Of a stretch of 64,000 bases of DNA, positions 33,740 through 43,523 are shown piece after piece. Source of the DNA: JAKACA01 sp963769255 (lineage in GTDB: Bacteria > Actinomycetota > Acidimicrobiia > Acidimicrobiales > Bog-793); assembly GCA_963769255.1 (NCBI GenBank), contig CAVYKV010000001.1, positions 744,001-808,000 of the forward strand, given 5' to 3'. Below the pieces are notes generated by a model that saw nothing but the letters and a program-made list of their open reading frames with translations, did not search any database and was not told where the DNA came from. How positions within the stretch are numbered: the stretch's first letter is position 1; every line of letters starts with the position of its first letter. Both the position numbers and the translations under genes were made by a program.

Positions 33740-34196
33740 AAGCGACATATCGCTCCGACGACCTTGTCCGCCAAGGCCGATGCCGACGCCTGGCTCGCCC
33801 AGGGTCCGGACCGACATCGGACTCGGTCGTTGGATCGATGCAGACGCCGGCCAGGAGCGCTTCGGCGACTACACCCGGCAGTGGTTGCCCGGTCGGCACG
33901 ACCTCCGCCCGAGGACTCGGGAGCTGTACGAATCCGAGCTGAGAGGTCATGTCTTGCCGGCCTTTGGGAAGCTCGCCTTGTCCGAGATCACGACCGCCAA
34001 GTTGCGGACCTGGAACGCAGAGCTGGCCGGTCGCACGCCGGTGACCGCTGCCAAGTGTTATCGGTTGTTGCGGGTGATTCTCGCCACGGCTGTGGACGAC
34101 GGCAAGCTGCGAACCAATCCGTGCACGATCAAGCGAGCCGGTCTCGAGCGATCGTCGGAGCGGAGGATTCCCCTCTCGACCAACTCGCTCCTGTAA
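33740..34196 (+). pseudogene. tyrosine integrase remnant, N-terminal half only
   Basis: SAKADADAWLAQ in one frame is followed out of phase by TDIGLGRWIDADAGQERFGDYTRQW, then LRPRTRELYESELRGHVLPAFGKL, LSEITTAKLRTWNAEL and CYRLLRVILATAVDDGKLRTNP. These parallel the intact N-terminal and core-binding part of the integrase at 54221 (LRPRTRDLYEWLLRKHVLP, AKAYRLLRTVLGTAMADG). The sequence stops at SERRIPLSTNSLL, and the whole catalytic domain (Arg, HxxR, Tyr) is missing. It lies immediately outside the left att copy, so it is the leftover of an earlier element at the same tRNA. Confidence 0.85.
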
Positions 34197-34240
34197 TGAG
34201 GACATCGAGACCGGCCGCCCTTGACCAGCAAACTCACGGA

Positions 34241-34284
34241 GAGCGGGCGACCGGGATCGAACCGGCATGGCCAGCTTGGAAGGC
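34241..34284 (+). repeat. attL: left 44-bp copy of the tRNA-Gly 3' segment
   Basis: The 44 bases from GAGCGGGCGACCGGGATCG to TTGGAAGGC are identical to 55439-55482. They equal the tRNA-Gly(UCC) sequence from the anticodon stem to the 3' end, without the 5' half. This is the displaced att copy expected when a tyrosine-integrase element inserts into a tRNA gene. Confidence 0.93.
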
Positions 34285-34400
34285 AGAACAGCGCCGATTT
34301 CGGCGAACTTCAGCGGACGGCGGCGGACGATTCGCCCAGTTCAGAACGGGTGGGCGAACAGGAGCAAGCACCGGCGGATTTCGGCGGATGTGCCACAAAA

Positions 34401-34559
34401 GTGCCATGGCCTGAGGTACGTGTAGAGCTGCCGCCCACGGTGCTGCATCGGCTCGAACGCCAGGCAAGCAAGCATGGTGTCTCGCTCGGGACACTCATTT
34501 GCGCCATCGTCGTCCGCAGCCAAACGGGTCTCGATGACGGTCCCGGAGCGGCGAAGTGA
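34401..34559 (+). CDS. small ribbon-helix-helix-like protein
   Basis: A frame opens upstream of att at 34221 and crosses it, but the independent gene most likely starts at GTG 34401 (52 aa). VRVELPPTVLHRLERQASKHGVSLGTLICAIVV has the beta-helix-helix spacing of a CopG/Arc-type DNA-binding protein. Its TGA overlaps the GTG of the NERD gene (GTGA), so the two are translationally coupled. In the excised circle this frame would be the C-terminal extension of the integrase. It is assigned by pattern only. Confidence 0.5.
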   Translation: MPWPEVRVELPPTVLHRLERQASKHGVSLGTLICAIVVRSQTGLDDGPGAAK

Positions 34560-35572
34560 ATCGGCCCCTGCGTGCCGGGTGGTCCCCGGTCTGCCCGCTC
34601 AAGCGGCCGTCGCATCGGGTCGATAACACCGGAGGCACGGAGGGCCGGCCGATGGACGACGGGGGAGGAGAGGAACCAGCTGGTGTCGTCCCCAGCCGCT
34701 CGCGACGCTCCGGCGCGGACCGGCCCGTGGTCGACGGCCGAATAGTGCCGCCACCGGGCGGATCAGCACGCGCCGAGTATCGACGTCGGCTCGAGGGCGA
34801 CCGCCAGGCGGTCTGTCGTCAGTTGCGCATGACGATCCCGACCGTGGTCCTGGCGCCCATCGGCGTCTACATAGCGGTGCGATTGGCCATCACGGCGTTG
34901 AACCACTGGGCAGAGCATGGCTTCGGGTTCCGGACGACGACCGCCGTGCACACGGCCTCTACGACGCCGGCGATTGGCGGACACGAAGCCAACTTTGTCG
35001 GTCTCGTCTTCGCCGGACTAGCTGCGATCACGCTGGCAAAGGCGTTCTGGGGCCCGCGCCAGACGACCGTGGCCTGGCGCAAAGGTGCCGAAGGCGAGGA
35101 GAGACTCGGGCGGCGGCTCAACAAGCTCGAAGAGCACGGCTTCCATGTCCTCCACGACCTGCAAGTGCCGGGCTCAAAGGCCAACGTCGACCACCTCGTC
35201 ATCGGACCGACGGGTCTTTTCGCCGTGGATGCCAAGAACTACACCGGCGGGCTCACGCTCTCGGAAGGCACGCTGTGGCACGGCCGCTTCCCCCTCACCG
35301 AGAAGCTGGCAACGACGCGGTGGGAAGCTGAACGGGTGTCGCGGACGTTGGCGGTGACGGTTGACGAGTCGGCGTGCTGCGCCCAGCCGGTGATGTGCAT
35401 CCTCGGTGCCGAGCTTCCTCGAAAGAAGTTCGAGATCGACGGCGTGCACGTCGTCTCCGGTGGCCGCCGCCTCGTTCGAGACATCGGAGACGGGCGAGTC
35501 GTGATGTCGGAAGAAGAGGTGGCCGACCTCACAGACAGGGCGGTGCGGTTGTTGTCTCCAGCTGTTCTCTGA
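34556..35572 (+). CDS. NERD-domain membrane protein
   Basis: This is a 338-aa protein starting at GTG 34556 (GTGA overlap); a later ATG (MDDGGGEEP) is possible. It has two hydrophobic segments (TIPTVVLAPIGVYIAVRLAI, about residue 92; FVGLVFAGLAAITLAKAF, about 145). A NERD domain follows: KGAEGEERLGRRL, NVDHLVIGPTGLFAVDAKNYTG (about 212-233). Acidic residues and DAK match the PD-(D/E)xK-like active site of nuclease-related domains. NERD proteins are common on mobile and defence-related DNA, but their substrate is mostly unknown. It lies between the att site and the CRISPR array. Confidence 0.8.
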   Translation: MNRPLRAGWSPVCPLKRPSHRVDNTGGTEGRPMDDGGGEEPAGVVPSRSRRSGADRPVVDGRIVPPPGGSARAEYRRRLEGDRQAVCRQLRMTIPTVVLAPIGVYIAVRLAITALNHWAEHGFGFRTTTAVHTASTTPAIGGHEANFVGLVFAGLAAITLAKAFWGPRQTTVAWRKGAEGEERLGRRLNKLEEHGFHVLHDLQVPGSKANVDHLVIGPTGLFAVDAKNYTGGLTLSEGTLWHGRFPLTEKLATTRWEAERVSRTLAVTVDESACCAQPVMCILGAELPRKKFEIDGVHVVSGGRRLVRDIGDGRVVMSEEEVADLTDRAVRLLSPAVL

Positions 35573-35732
35573 AATCGCAGTTACTGCTGCCAGGGTGGCG
35601 TCGCCGGTCCGAGGTTCGAGTACTCGAGCGCCCACGCATCGCGAAAGAGAAAGCAAGGGAGGGCGGCCGGAGAGAGCCCAAAACCACCGCGCAAGGGCCG
35701 AACCAGGACACGAACCGACACGCACGCCAGCA

Positions 35733-38700
35733 CCACAGCCGAGAACGTCCTCGGCTGCTGCCCGTGGCCGAGACGTAGCCGACGATGCAGCCAGAAAGTT
35801 TCAACCCACAACCCACAGCCGAGAACGTCCTCGGCTGCTGCAGCGTGACCTACAAGCCGGCGCCGGCGAGGAGCCGTTTCAACCCACAGCCGAGAACGTC
35901 CTCGGCTGCTGCCACCAGTTTCCGCACGGCTGGAACGCCGCCGAGAACCCGTTTCAACCCACAGCCGAGAACGTCCTCGGCTGCTGCCTGGCCGACCATG
36001 ATGACGCTGAGCAGCACGAGCTGTTTCAACCCACAGCCGAGAACGTCCTCGGCTGCTGCCGGTGCGTCTCGATCTCGTCCAGCCCGAGTACGACGTTTCA
36101 ACCCACAGCCGAGAACGTCCTCGGCTGCTGCGTCGCCTCCTCGTCGTCACAGCCCGTTGGTCAGGTTTCAACCCACAGCCGAGAACGTCCTCGGCTGCTG
36201 CGCCGACGTCGTGAGCCAGTGTCGCTTCCTCGGTGCGTTTCAACCCACAGCCGAGAACGTCCTCGGCTGCTGCGCGGCCCCCAGCCGATCCTGCTCGGCT
36301 ACCGCCAGTTTCAACCCACAGCCGAGAACGTCCTCGGCTGCTGCGCCCGCATGACCACCGTCCCGAGATGGCTGGAGCTGTTTCAACCCACAGCCGAGAA
36401 CGTCCTCGGCTGCTGCGGACCGGAGTCGTGGACCGCGCTCGGCGCGATCGTGTTTCAACCCACAGCCGAGAACGTCCTCGGCTGCTGCTCAGGGCAACGA
36501 GTACCGGGCCACCACCGAGCAGGTGTTTCAACCCACAGCCGAGAACGTCCTCGGCTGCTGCCTCGTCTTCAGCTACACGCTGCTGACAGGCACCGAGACG
36601 TTTCAACCCACAGCCGAGAACGTCCTCGGCTGCTGCGTGAGAACCGGTGGCCGTTCGCCGCACCGCAGCCTGTTTCAACCCACAGCCGAGAACGTCCTCG
36701 GCTGCTGCTCCGGTCACGCCCGGCCGCCGGCGGCACCTTCGTGTTTCAACCCACAGCCGAGAACGTCCTCGGCTGCTGCCCCATCTTCTCGCCCATGTCC
36801 GAGACGGTCTTGCCGTTTCAACCCACAGCCGAGAACGTCCTCGGCTGCTGCCTCTGCCGCGCTCACGGGCCTCGTCACGCTCGGCGAGTTTCAACCCACA
36901 GCCGAGAACGTCCTCGGCTGCTGCTCGCTCTCCTCGGGCGCCTGCACGATCACGTTCGCGTTTCAACCCACAGCCGAGAACGTCCTCGGCTGCTGCTTCG
37001 GGGCGGCTCGTCGGGCTCGTCCGGTCCCGGGTTTCAACCCACAGCCGAGAACGTCCTCGGCTGCTGCTTGGGGGTCGGCTGACGATGCCGGCAATAACGA
37101 GTTTCAACCCACAGCCGAGAACGTCCTCGGCTGCTGCGCTGCAGCTCGTGCTGGCGGCCCGTCGTGGCGGTGTTTCAACCCACAGCCGAGAACGTCCTCG
37201 GCTGCTGCGCTTGCGCCACCTCGGGACGAACGCCCGTGTAGTGTTTCAACCCACAGCCGAGAACGTCCTCGGCTGCTGCGCGTCTCGGCAATGCGGGTGG
37301 CAGACGTCCGAGTACCAGTTTCAACCCACAGCCGAGAACGTCCTCGGCTGCTGCCCCGCTGCGCGCTGGGCCTGGTGCCCGAAGTGCCGGACGTTTCAAC
37401 CCACAGCCGAGAACGTCCTCGGCTGCTGCGCAATCACTGCTCAGCAGTAGAGCCCCACAGCTCGTTTCAACCCACAGCCGAGAACGTCCTCGGCTGCTGC
37501 CATAGCAATAGTGCCGACGGATTGCACGTCGTCAACGTTTCAACCCACAGCCGAGAACGTCCTCGGCTGCTGCGTGGTCGTGCTCGTCTCGGCCGCCAAC
37601 CTCTTCGGCACGTTTCAACCCACAGCCGAGAACGTCCTCGGCTGCTGCCCGGGATGCGATGGCACGGGGCAGATTCTCGACGAGTTTCAACCCACAGCCG
37701 AGAACGTCCTCGGCTGCTGCCGCCCTGATCCTGAGCTGAAGCGATGCCGTACGGCGGGTTTCAACCCACAGCCGAGAACGTCCTCGGCTGCTGCCCGGAG
37801 GCGATCGTCAAAGCCTTCAATCAGGAACCGTTTCAACCCACAGCCGAGAACGTCCTCGGCTGCTGCCGGCCCCGCACTGGCCGGCTCCGATGCCGTTCGA
37901 GACGTTTCAACCCACAGCCGAGAACGTCCTCGGCTGCTGCCCTCGCTTGGGGGTCGGCTGACCCAGCCGGCAATAACGAGTTTCAACCCACAGCCGAGAA
38001 CGTCCTCGGCTGCTGCGACCATCACGCCGGAGGAGATCTACGCCGAGGCGTTTCAACCCACAGCCGAGAACGTCCTCGGCTGCTGCCAGATGTCCTCGGC
38101 GATGGGCGTCGCCGAGTTGATGTTTCAACCCACAGCCGAGAACGTCCTCGGCTGCTGCGCCGGCCGCCCGCCCTCTCGCTCCTTGGGTGCCTGGTTTCAA
38201 CCCACAGCCGAGAACGTCCTCGGCTGCTGCTCCAGACGAGCTACGCCGGGTCGCCGTTCACCTGCGAGTTTCAACCCACAGCCGAGAACGTCCTCGGCTG
38301 CTGCTCGTAGGAGAGGTTGGCGTCGTAGAAGGTCATGCAGCGTTTCAACCCACAGCCGAGAACGTCCTCGGCTGCTGCGGTCTCGGGCGCCGAGTTCGAG
38401 AGCGTGCCGCCGAGGAGGTTTCAACCCACAGCCGAGAACGTCCTCGGCTGCTGCGACAGGGCACCCATGTCGCCGCTTGGGCAGATGAGCTGTTTCAACC
38501 CACAGCCGAGAACGTCCTCGGCTGCTGCGAGGCCACCGCCCTCGGGGTGTACTCGCTCGCCGAGTTTCAACCCACAGCCGAGAACGTCCTCGGCTGCTGC
38601 TGAGAGGGCGAAGACGTGCATGACTCGCATGGAGTTTCAACCCACAGCCGAGAACGTCCTCGGCTGCTGCCCTGGGTCCCGGGTCCGAGCATGCCCTGAT

Positions 38701-40480
38701 TGGGACCGTTTCAACCCACAGCCGAGAACGTCCTCGGCTGCTGCGCGCCCGCGGGGATCCTGTCGCCCCGACCTGCGAGTTTCAACCCACAGCCGAGAAC
38801 GTCCTCGGCTGCTGCCTGTTGCGAGACGTGCGACGACCAGTGGGAGCACGTTTCAACCCACAGCCGAGAACGTCCTCGGCTGCTGCCCTGCGTGCCAACC
38901 GTCAGCCCGGTCACGCTCGCGGTGTTTCAACCCACAGCCGAGAACGTCCTCGGCTGCTGCTCGCCGGCACCCACGACAGATCGACGCGCCCCACCACGTT
39001 TCAACCCACAGCCGAGAACGTCCTCGGCTGCTGCCTCCAGGCAACTCCCAAGGTCCGAGATGCCACACGTTTCAACCCACAGCCGAGAACGTCCTCGGCT
39101 GCTGCCACCGCCTCCGTGCAACCCCAGCCGGAGTAACCCGTTTCAACCCACAGCCGAGAACGTCCTCGGCTGCTGCTTGGCGATGTCGATGGGCGTGAGC
39201 GGGGCGAGGAAGTTTCAACCCACAGCCGAGAACGTCCTCGGCTGCTGCGAGGGTCACCGGTGCCGTCGCCGTGAGCGAGCGCATCACGTTTCAACCCACA
39301 GCCGAGAACGTCCTCGGCTGCTGCGCGTTCAGGCAGTCACTGGCCGATCGCCATGTAGCTGTTTCAACCCACAGCCGAGAACGTCCTCGGCTGCTGCGCG
39401 TGCGCCGCGGCCCGGGCGGTGGCGTCATCCCCTTCCCGAAGTTTCAACCCACAGCCGAGAACGTCCTCGGCTGCTGCTGTGGCCCGTCGAGCCCGTGCCG
39501 GCGTCGGCCTCGCAGTTTCAACCCACAGCCGAGAACGTCCTCGGCTGCTGCGCGGCACCGCCTCGGCCCAGGTCGGACTGCAGTGGTCGTTTCAACCCAC
39601 AGCCGAGAACGTCCTCGGCTGCTGCCGCGGGATTTCTGTCGCCCCCGACCTGGGAGAACAGTTTCAACCCACAGCCGAGAACGTCCTCGGCTGCTGCTCG
39701 CCCCAGAACGTCTCGACCGTCACGGCGCGACCTGTTTCAACCCACAGCCGAGAACGTCCTCGGCTGCTGCACGACCTCGTCGCCAAGCAGCACGCCGCCA
39801 TCGAGTTTCAACCCACAGCCGAGAACGTCCTCGGCTGCTGCATGCACACATCATAGGTAGCCACAGCCGGGCAATTGTTTCAACCCACAGCCGAGAACGT
39901 CCTCGGCTGCTGCCGGCTCGCCCACGCCGGCGCACACAAGGAGTGAACGTTTCAACCCACAGCCGAGAACGTCCTCGGCTGCTGCGAGACGCCTTCGACC
40001 CAATCACGGGCCTCTTCGGCACGTTTCAACCCACAGCCGAGAACGTCCTCGGCTGCTGCGTGACGGCGCCCTGAGCGGTCTCTGCGAGGCTCGCCGTGTT
40101 TCAACCCACAGCCGAGAACGTCCTCGGCTGCTGCCAGCTGCAGCCGATCATGTTCGCCAGCGAGTGGACGTTTCAACCCACAGCCGAGAACGTCCTCGGC
40201 TGCTGCGCTTCGTTTAGACCGTCACCGGACGTCGCCAGCCTGCGGTTTCAACCCACAGCCGAGAACGTCCTCGGCTGCTGCGCTTGCGCCACGTCGGGAC
40301 GAACGCCCGTGAGTGTTCAACCCACAGCCGAGAACGTCCTCGGCTGCTGCCGTGGCGGCGAGCCAGCGGGTTTCAACCCACAGCCGAGAACGTCCTCGGC
40401 TGCTGCGCCTGACGCTCCTCGACGGCCACGGCGCTGCGACGCCGTTTCAACCCACAGCCGAGAACGTCCTCGGCTGCTGC
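35733..40480 (-). CRISPR. type I-C CRISPR array, 65 full repeats plus one truncated
   Basis: The repeats are 37 bp with a mean period of about 72.6 bp. On the plus strand the repeat reads GTTTCAACC-CACAGCCGAG-AACGTC-CTCGGCTG-CTGC; on the transcribed strand it ends GTGGGTTGAAAC. CAGCCGAG and CTCGGCTG form an 8-bp stem with a 6-base loop, leaving the usual 11-nt handle TGGGTTGAAAC. Spacers are mostly 33-39 nt. The first full repeat is at 35798 (44 nt, with a 7-nt internal duplication) and the last at 40444-40480. A 29-nt truncated repeat at 35733 marks the trailer end. There are 65 spacers including the one beside the truncated repeat. Orientation follows the cas operon, with the leader at 40481-40620. 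Confidence 0.97.
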
Positions 40481-40620
40481 CCTCCGCGACCTGGCAGGAT
40501 GCGACGTGGCATTCCTGTGGGTCGGCTTGAAGGACTGATTCTTATTGTATCTCATAGGTTGTCAAGGTGCAGTTCGACCGCGAAGCATCTGCCGAATTCT
40601 CAGCGCCGGAGTATCGCGGT
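40481..40620 (-). promoter_or_regulatory. CRISPR leader between cas2 and the array
   Basis: These 140 bases between the cas2 stop and the first leader-side repeat include an AT-rich stretch (GATTCTTATTGTATCTCATA) unusual for this genome. Leaders of type I arrays lie exactly here and hold the array promoter and integration signals. No protein-coding frame here is credible. Confidence 0.75.
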
Positions 40621-40908
40621 TCAGATGATCAATGGACCGCGCGTTGTTGTGAGGTCCCCGTGCCTGCCGATGTTGTACATCGGCTGAGCAGAACCAAGCC
40701 GATAAATCCGAATGTTGTCGCGACCGTGGTCGATGGTGCCTTCGAGGCGGTGGACAAGTGGGGGTATCTCGTGCGGATCTAGGACTAGTTCAAAGACAGA
40801 GTATTGCACGCGTACTCCGTGCCCCTCGGCGATCTTGGCCACTCGTCGGAGCCGACGTTCACCTTGACGGTCACGCGTATCGATGTCGTACGTTAGGAGA
40901 AGATCCAT
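40621..40908 (-). CDS. cas2: CRISPR-associated endonuclease Cas2
   Basis: This is a 95-aa protein beginning MDLLLTYDIDTRDRQGERRL, with the ferredoxin-like fold and the conserved early Asp in YDI. VQYSVFELVLDP is the second family motif. Cas2 dimers bridge two Cas1 dimers in the spacer-integration complex. Its ATG overlaps the cas1 stop (TGATG). It appears intact, although its partner Cas1 is frameshifted. Confidence 0.93.
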   Translation of the reverse strand: MDLLLTYDIDTRDRQGERRLRRVAKIAEGHGVRVQYSVFELVLDPHEIPPLVHRLEGTIDHGRDNIRIYRLGSAQPMYNIGRHGDLTTTRGPLII

Positions 40909-41928
40909 CAGTCGGGTGCCACGATGAATGGTAGATAGAACGGCAAGTCACCCCGCAAGTGTCTCGCCATCAGCGTTGCCTGTACCGAGAAGGTCAGCCC
41001 ATAAGGAAGCTCCTCACGCAACACCTGGTGTCGGACATGCCGCTCTAGGTGTTGGCTCCATGCGGTTAGGAGTGCCCGGCGGCCCGTCTCTGTGAGACGG
41101 ACGGCTCCGCCTGGCTCGATGTCAAAGTCGGCCCGTCCGAGTTGACGCCGATTCACCAGGGTCACGCTCAGCTGATCGAGGACCGGCCTGTGCTCTTCCA
41201 AGAGGTCGAGCGCAAGAGCAGGTCGTCCCGGCCTCACGGAGTGAAGGAATCCGACCTGAGGATCGAGGCCGGCGCCCTCACAGCTGTGCTCGATCCGCCC
41301 CCTAGCAAGACTGTACAAGAAGGAGATGAGGGCGTTGAAGGGAGTCAGGGGCGGACGTCGCGACCCGAACCTCAAAGCCAAGATCGTGGCGCAATGCGAG
41401 ACGCACCGCAGAGAAGTGCCGCTTGCTGGCGGAGCCTTCGATGCCGCGCACCTCATCCAGCGAGCTAGCGCCGGTGAGAGTCGGGCGAGCAGCGTCGAGA
41501 TCGGCAGCAATCGACCGCAGCGCTGCCGAATCGGCGCGAGACAACCGAGCGGCGTGCCTGGCGAAACGGGCTGAATTCACAAGCTTGGCGGCCACCAGGG
41601 TGCGTGCAAGCTCCAAACGGTGGTCGGGGTCGTCATGGGATCGGTACTGCGCCAGCCGCAACAAGACGTTGCCGTTCGTGCGCCCGCGCAGGGTACCGGC
41701 GTACCGGCCGCGCTCGGTGAACCAGGTGATCGTGATGCCGTCCTGTGCACACCGGTGGATCAGCAAGGGCGTTAGTGACACTCTTCCGATGGCCGTGATC
41801 CCCTCCAGTCTCCGCAACGGGACTCGTCGCAACGGCTCCTCGGGGCAACGAGCCAAAACGGCGTCGTGGTCGAGATGAAGGACGGTGCCTTGCGTCTGAA
41901 CATAGAGGCAGTTCATGAGCTCACGCAC
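40908..41928 (-). pseudogene. cas1: cas1, frameshifted
   Basis: The first part (GTG at 41928 after GAGGGG; MNCLYVQTQGTVLHLDHDAV) runs to DEVRGIEGSASKRHFSAVRLALRHDLGFEVR, including the catalytic Glu of RGIEG. It then leaves frame near 41364-41366, a GGG run on the coding strand. The next phase continues SRRPPLTPFNALISFLYSL, GLDPQVGFLHSVRPGRPALALDLLEEHRP, with the catalytic His (GFLH) and acidic residue (DLLEE). One extra base explains the break. Cas1 is the spacer integrase, so adaptation would be lost unless the indel is a sequencing error or the frame is restored by slippage. Confidence 0.9.
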
Positions 41929-41938
41929 GAACGCCCCT

Positions 41939-42580
41939 CTACTCGGAACGACCAGGAACGAACAACGCCGCATGTATGGCGACTGCGCGCCGACGCTCCG
42001 AGACCAGGCCTGGCAGACACTCGTTGATCAACGAGCAATCCCGGCAGCGGGCATCGTGGATGGCTTCGGGGAGGTTGGCGTGAGAGCGTGCTGCCCGGAT
42101 GGCTTCGGCATACGCGAAAACCGCCGTCTTGGCCGCGTCGGTAATCGCTACCTCGTGCCTCCGCCGGGGGCCATGCAGCCAGATCGCTCCACGGGTTACC
42201 TCGCAGCCGAACATCTCCGAAAGGCAGATCGCTTGGGCCGCCAACTGAATTTCCGCGGCGACCATGGCTCGCCGCCCACTCTTGTACTCGATCGGGAAAG
42301 GCTTACCGTCTGGCACCTCGACAACATCGGCCCGTCCCACCAAGCCATGCTTGTCGGACCAGATCGTGAGCCCTCGTAGCACCGTGACCCCTCGCTCAGC
42401 GCGAGTCATCTGGAGATCCACGCGCTCGTGCACGATCTGTCCGACCGCGGTCGATGCATTCTCCGACCAGAGACCGTCTACGGAGATGAGCGCCCACTGC
42501 CGAGCGCAGTAGGCCATGTGCTCGATTTCCCCGACCGTGACCTGATCGAGTTCAGCGTCTGTACCGGCTGCTTCAGGCAA
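41939..42580 (-). CDS. cas4: CRISPR-associated exonuclease Cas4
   Basis: This is a 213-aa RecB-family nuclease. YCARQWAL near the N-terminus and CRDCSLINECLP near the C-terminus supply the four iron-sulphur Cys residues. The QhXXY-like nuclease core includes GRADVVEVPDGKPFPIEYKSG. Cas4 trims prespacers and helps select the PAM. It starts at TTG 42580, overlapping the cas7 stop by 8 bases. It appears intact. Confidence 0.92.
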   Translation of the reverse strand: MPEAAGTDAELDQVTVGEIEHMAYCARQWALISVDGLWSENASTAVGQIVHERVDLQMTRAERGVTVLRGLTIWSDKHGLVGRADVVEVPDGKPFPIEYKSGRRAMVAAEIQLAAQAICLSEMFGCEVTRGAIWLHGPRRRHEVAITDAAKTAVFAYAEAIRAARSHANLPEAIHDARCRDCSLINECLPGLVSERRRAVAIHAALFVPGRSE

Positions 42581-43517
42581 GGTTCCCCGAGTAGGTAATT
42601 CCAGCGGGCAAGGTCGTGGCGTCGGGCTCGCCGATAGCGTAGTCGCCGAAGCCGGATGCCATCTCGCTCTCCACGACCCGCGTGATCGTGATCGTCTCGG
42701 TCAATTTGTGCGCGGGCGCGTTGCCCAAAGGATCATCATGGCTGAAGACGAACAGCCCGCGGCAGGCCATATCGGCGCGAGCGGCGCTCCGGTCGTGATC
42801 CCACATCATGACAAGCGCCTTCCACAGGAGCTCGAGGTCCTCCTCGGTGATCCCGGTCACCCTGCCATAGTGCGGGGAGTAGTAGATGTGTGCTCGGTAG
42901 AGGCCGTACGGAACGATGGTCTTGCGTCCCATCTCTCGGTCCTTGCCCCCTTTCTCGTCAGATAGGAGCTTCTCCAGCTCGTCCTCCTTGGTCACCGCCA
43001 CTCTGGTGATCGATTGCTCCAGGAGCAGAATGGGATCGCTACTTGATGCAAAGCCGACCTGTACCGGTCCTTTTACCTGCCCGCACGAATGGTCTCCCGT
43101 CGACATGACGGCGCCGAAGAGGCGCACGTCAAAGAAGTTCTCGCACATCCAGTCGCGAGCCTGTGACTGTTGGTCGCGGGTGGTCTTCTTCGCCGTGAGG
43201 CCCCGCGCCGTGTAGGCGCGGCGATGCCGACCGTTCAGGGCAACACCTTCTTCGACGTAGACCTTGTAACGAGCATTGGCAGCTCCCTGGTCGTCGTCAG
43301 ACGAGTCGGCAGGACGGGACGCGGCGACGAAGTTCCTGATCTTGCGCTTGATTGAGACATCGGTCACCAGGCCGCGCATGTCGACTGGGTTGACCCGCGG
43401 CTGGTTCCCGGCGTCAGGGTCGCCGTTGGGGTTGCCGTTGACGACGTCGAAGAGCAGCACCGCGTCGTGGCGCCGATTCGGATCAAAACGTGCGGTATCG
43501 GTACTGACAGCTGACAT
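42573..43517 (-). CDS. cas7c: Cas7c/Csd2, type I-C Cascade backbone
   Basis: This is a 314-aa protein with the Csd2 hallmark NGNPNGDPDAGNQPRVN followed by GLVTDVSIKRKIRNFV, and a downstream VRLFGAVMSTG segment. Cas7 subunits polymerise along the crRNA. The gene sits between cas8c and cas4 in the usual type I-C order with only 6 bases to the cas8c stop. Confidence 0.95.
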   Translation of the reverse strand: MSAVSTDTARFDPNRRHDAVLLFDVVNGNPNGDPDAGNQPRVNPVDMRGLVTDVSIKRKIRNFVAASRPADSSDDDQGAANARYKVYVEEGVALNGRHRRAYTARGLTAKKTTRDQQSQARDWMCENFFDVRLFGAVMSTGDHSCGQVKGPVQVGFASSSDPILLLEQSITRVAVTKEDELEKLLSDEKGGKDREMGRKTIVPYGLYRAHIYYSPHYGRVTGITEEDLELLWKALVMMWDHDRSAARADMACRGLFVFSHDDPLGNAPAHKLTETITITRVVESEMASGFGDYAIGEPDATTLPAGITYSGNLA

Positions 43518-43523
43518 GACGTG

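Noticed and set aside
38745..39660. Possible third related spacer pair (38745-38778 and 39626-39660)
   Set aside because: They share CTGTCGCCCC and GACCTG, but the ends next to the repeat do not coincide and mismatches are frequent, so chance similarity is likely.
35581..40687. Long open frames on both strands with repeated FNPQPRTSSAAA, FQPTAENVLGCC and AAAEDVLGCGLK
   Set aside because: They are translations of the CRISPR repeat in its different frames; the 37-bp unit contains no stop codon and the spacers are GC-rich.
40567..40782. Plus-strand frame of 71 codons across the leader and cas2
   Set aside because: It is antisense to cas2 and has no ribosome site or family-like sequence.
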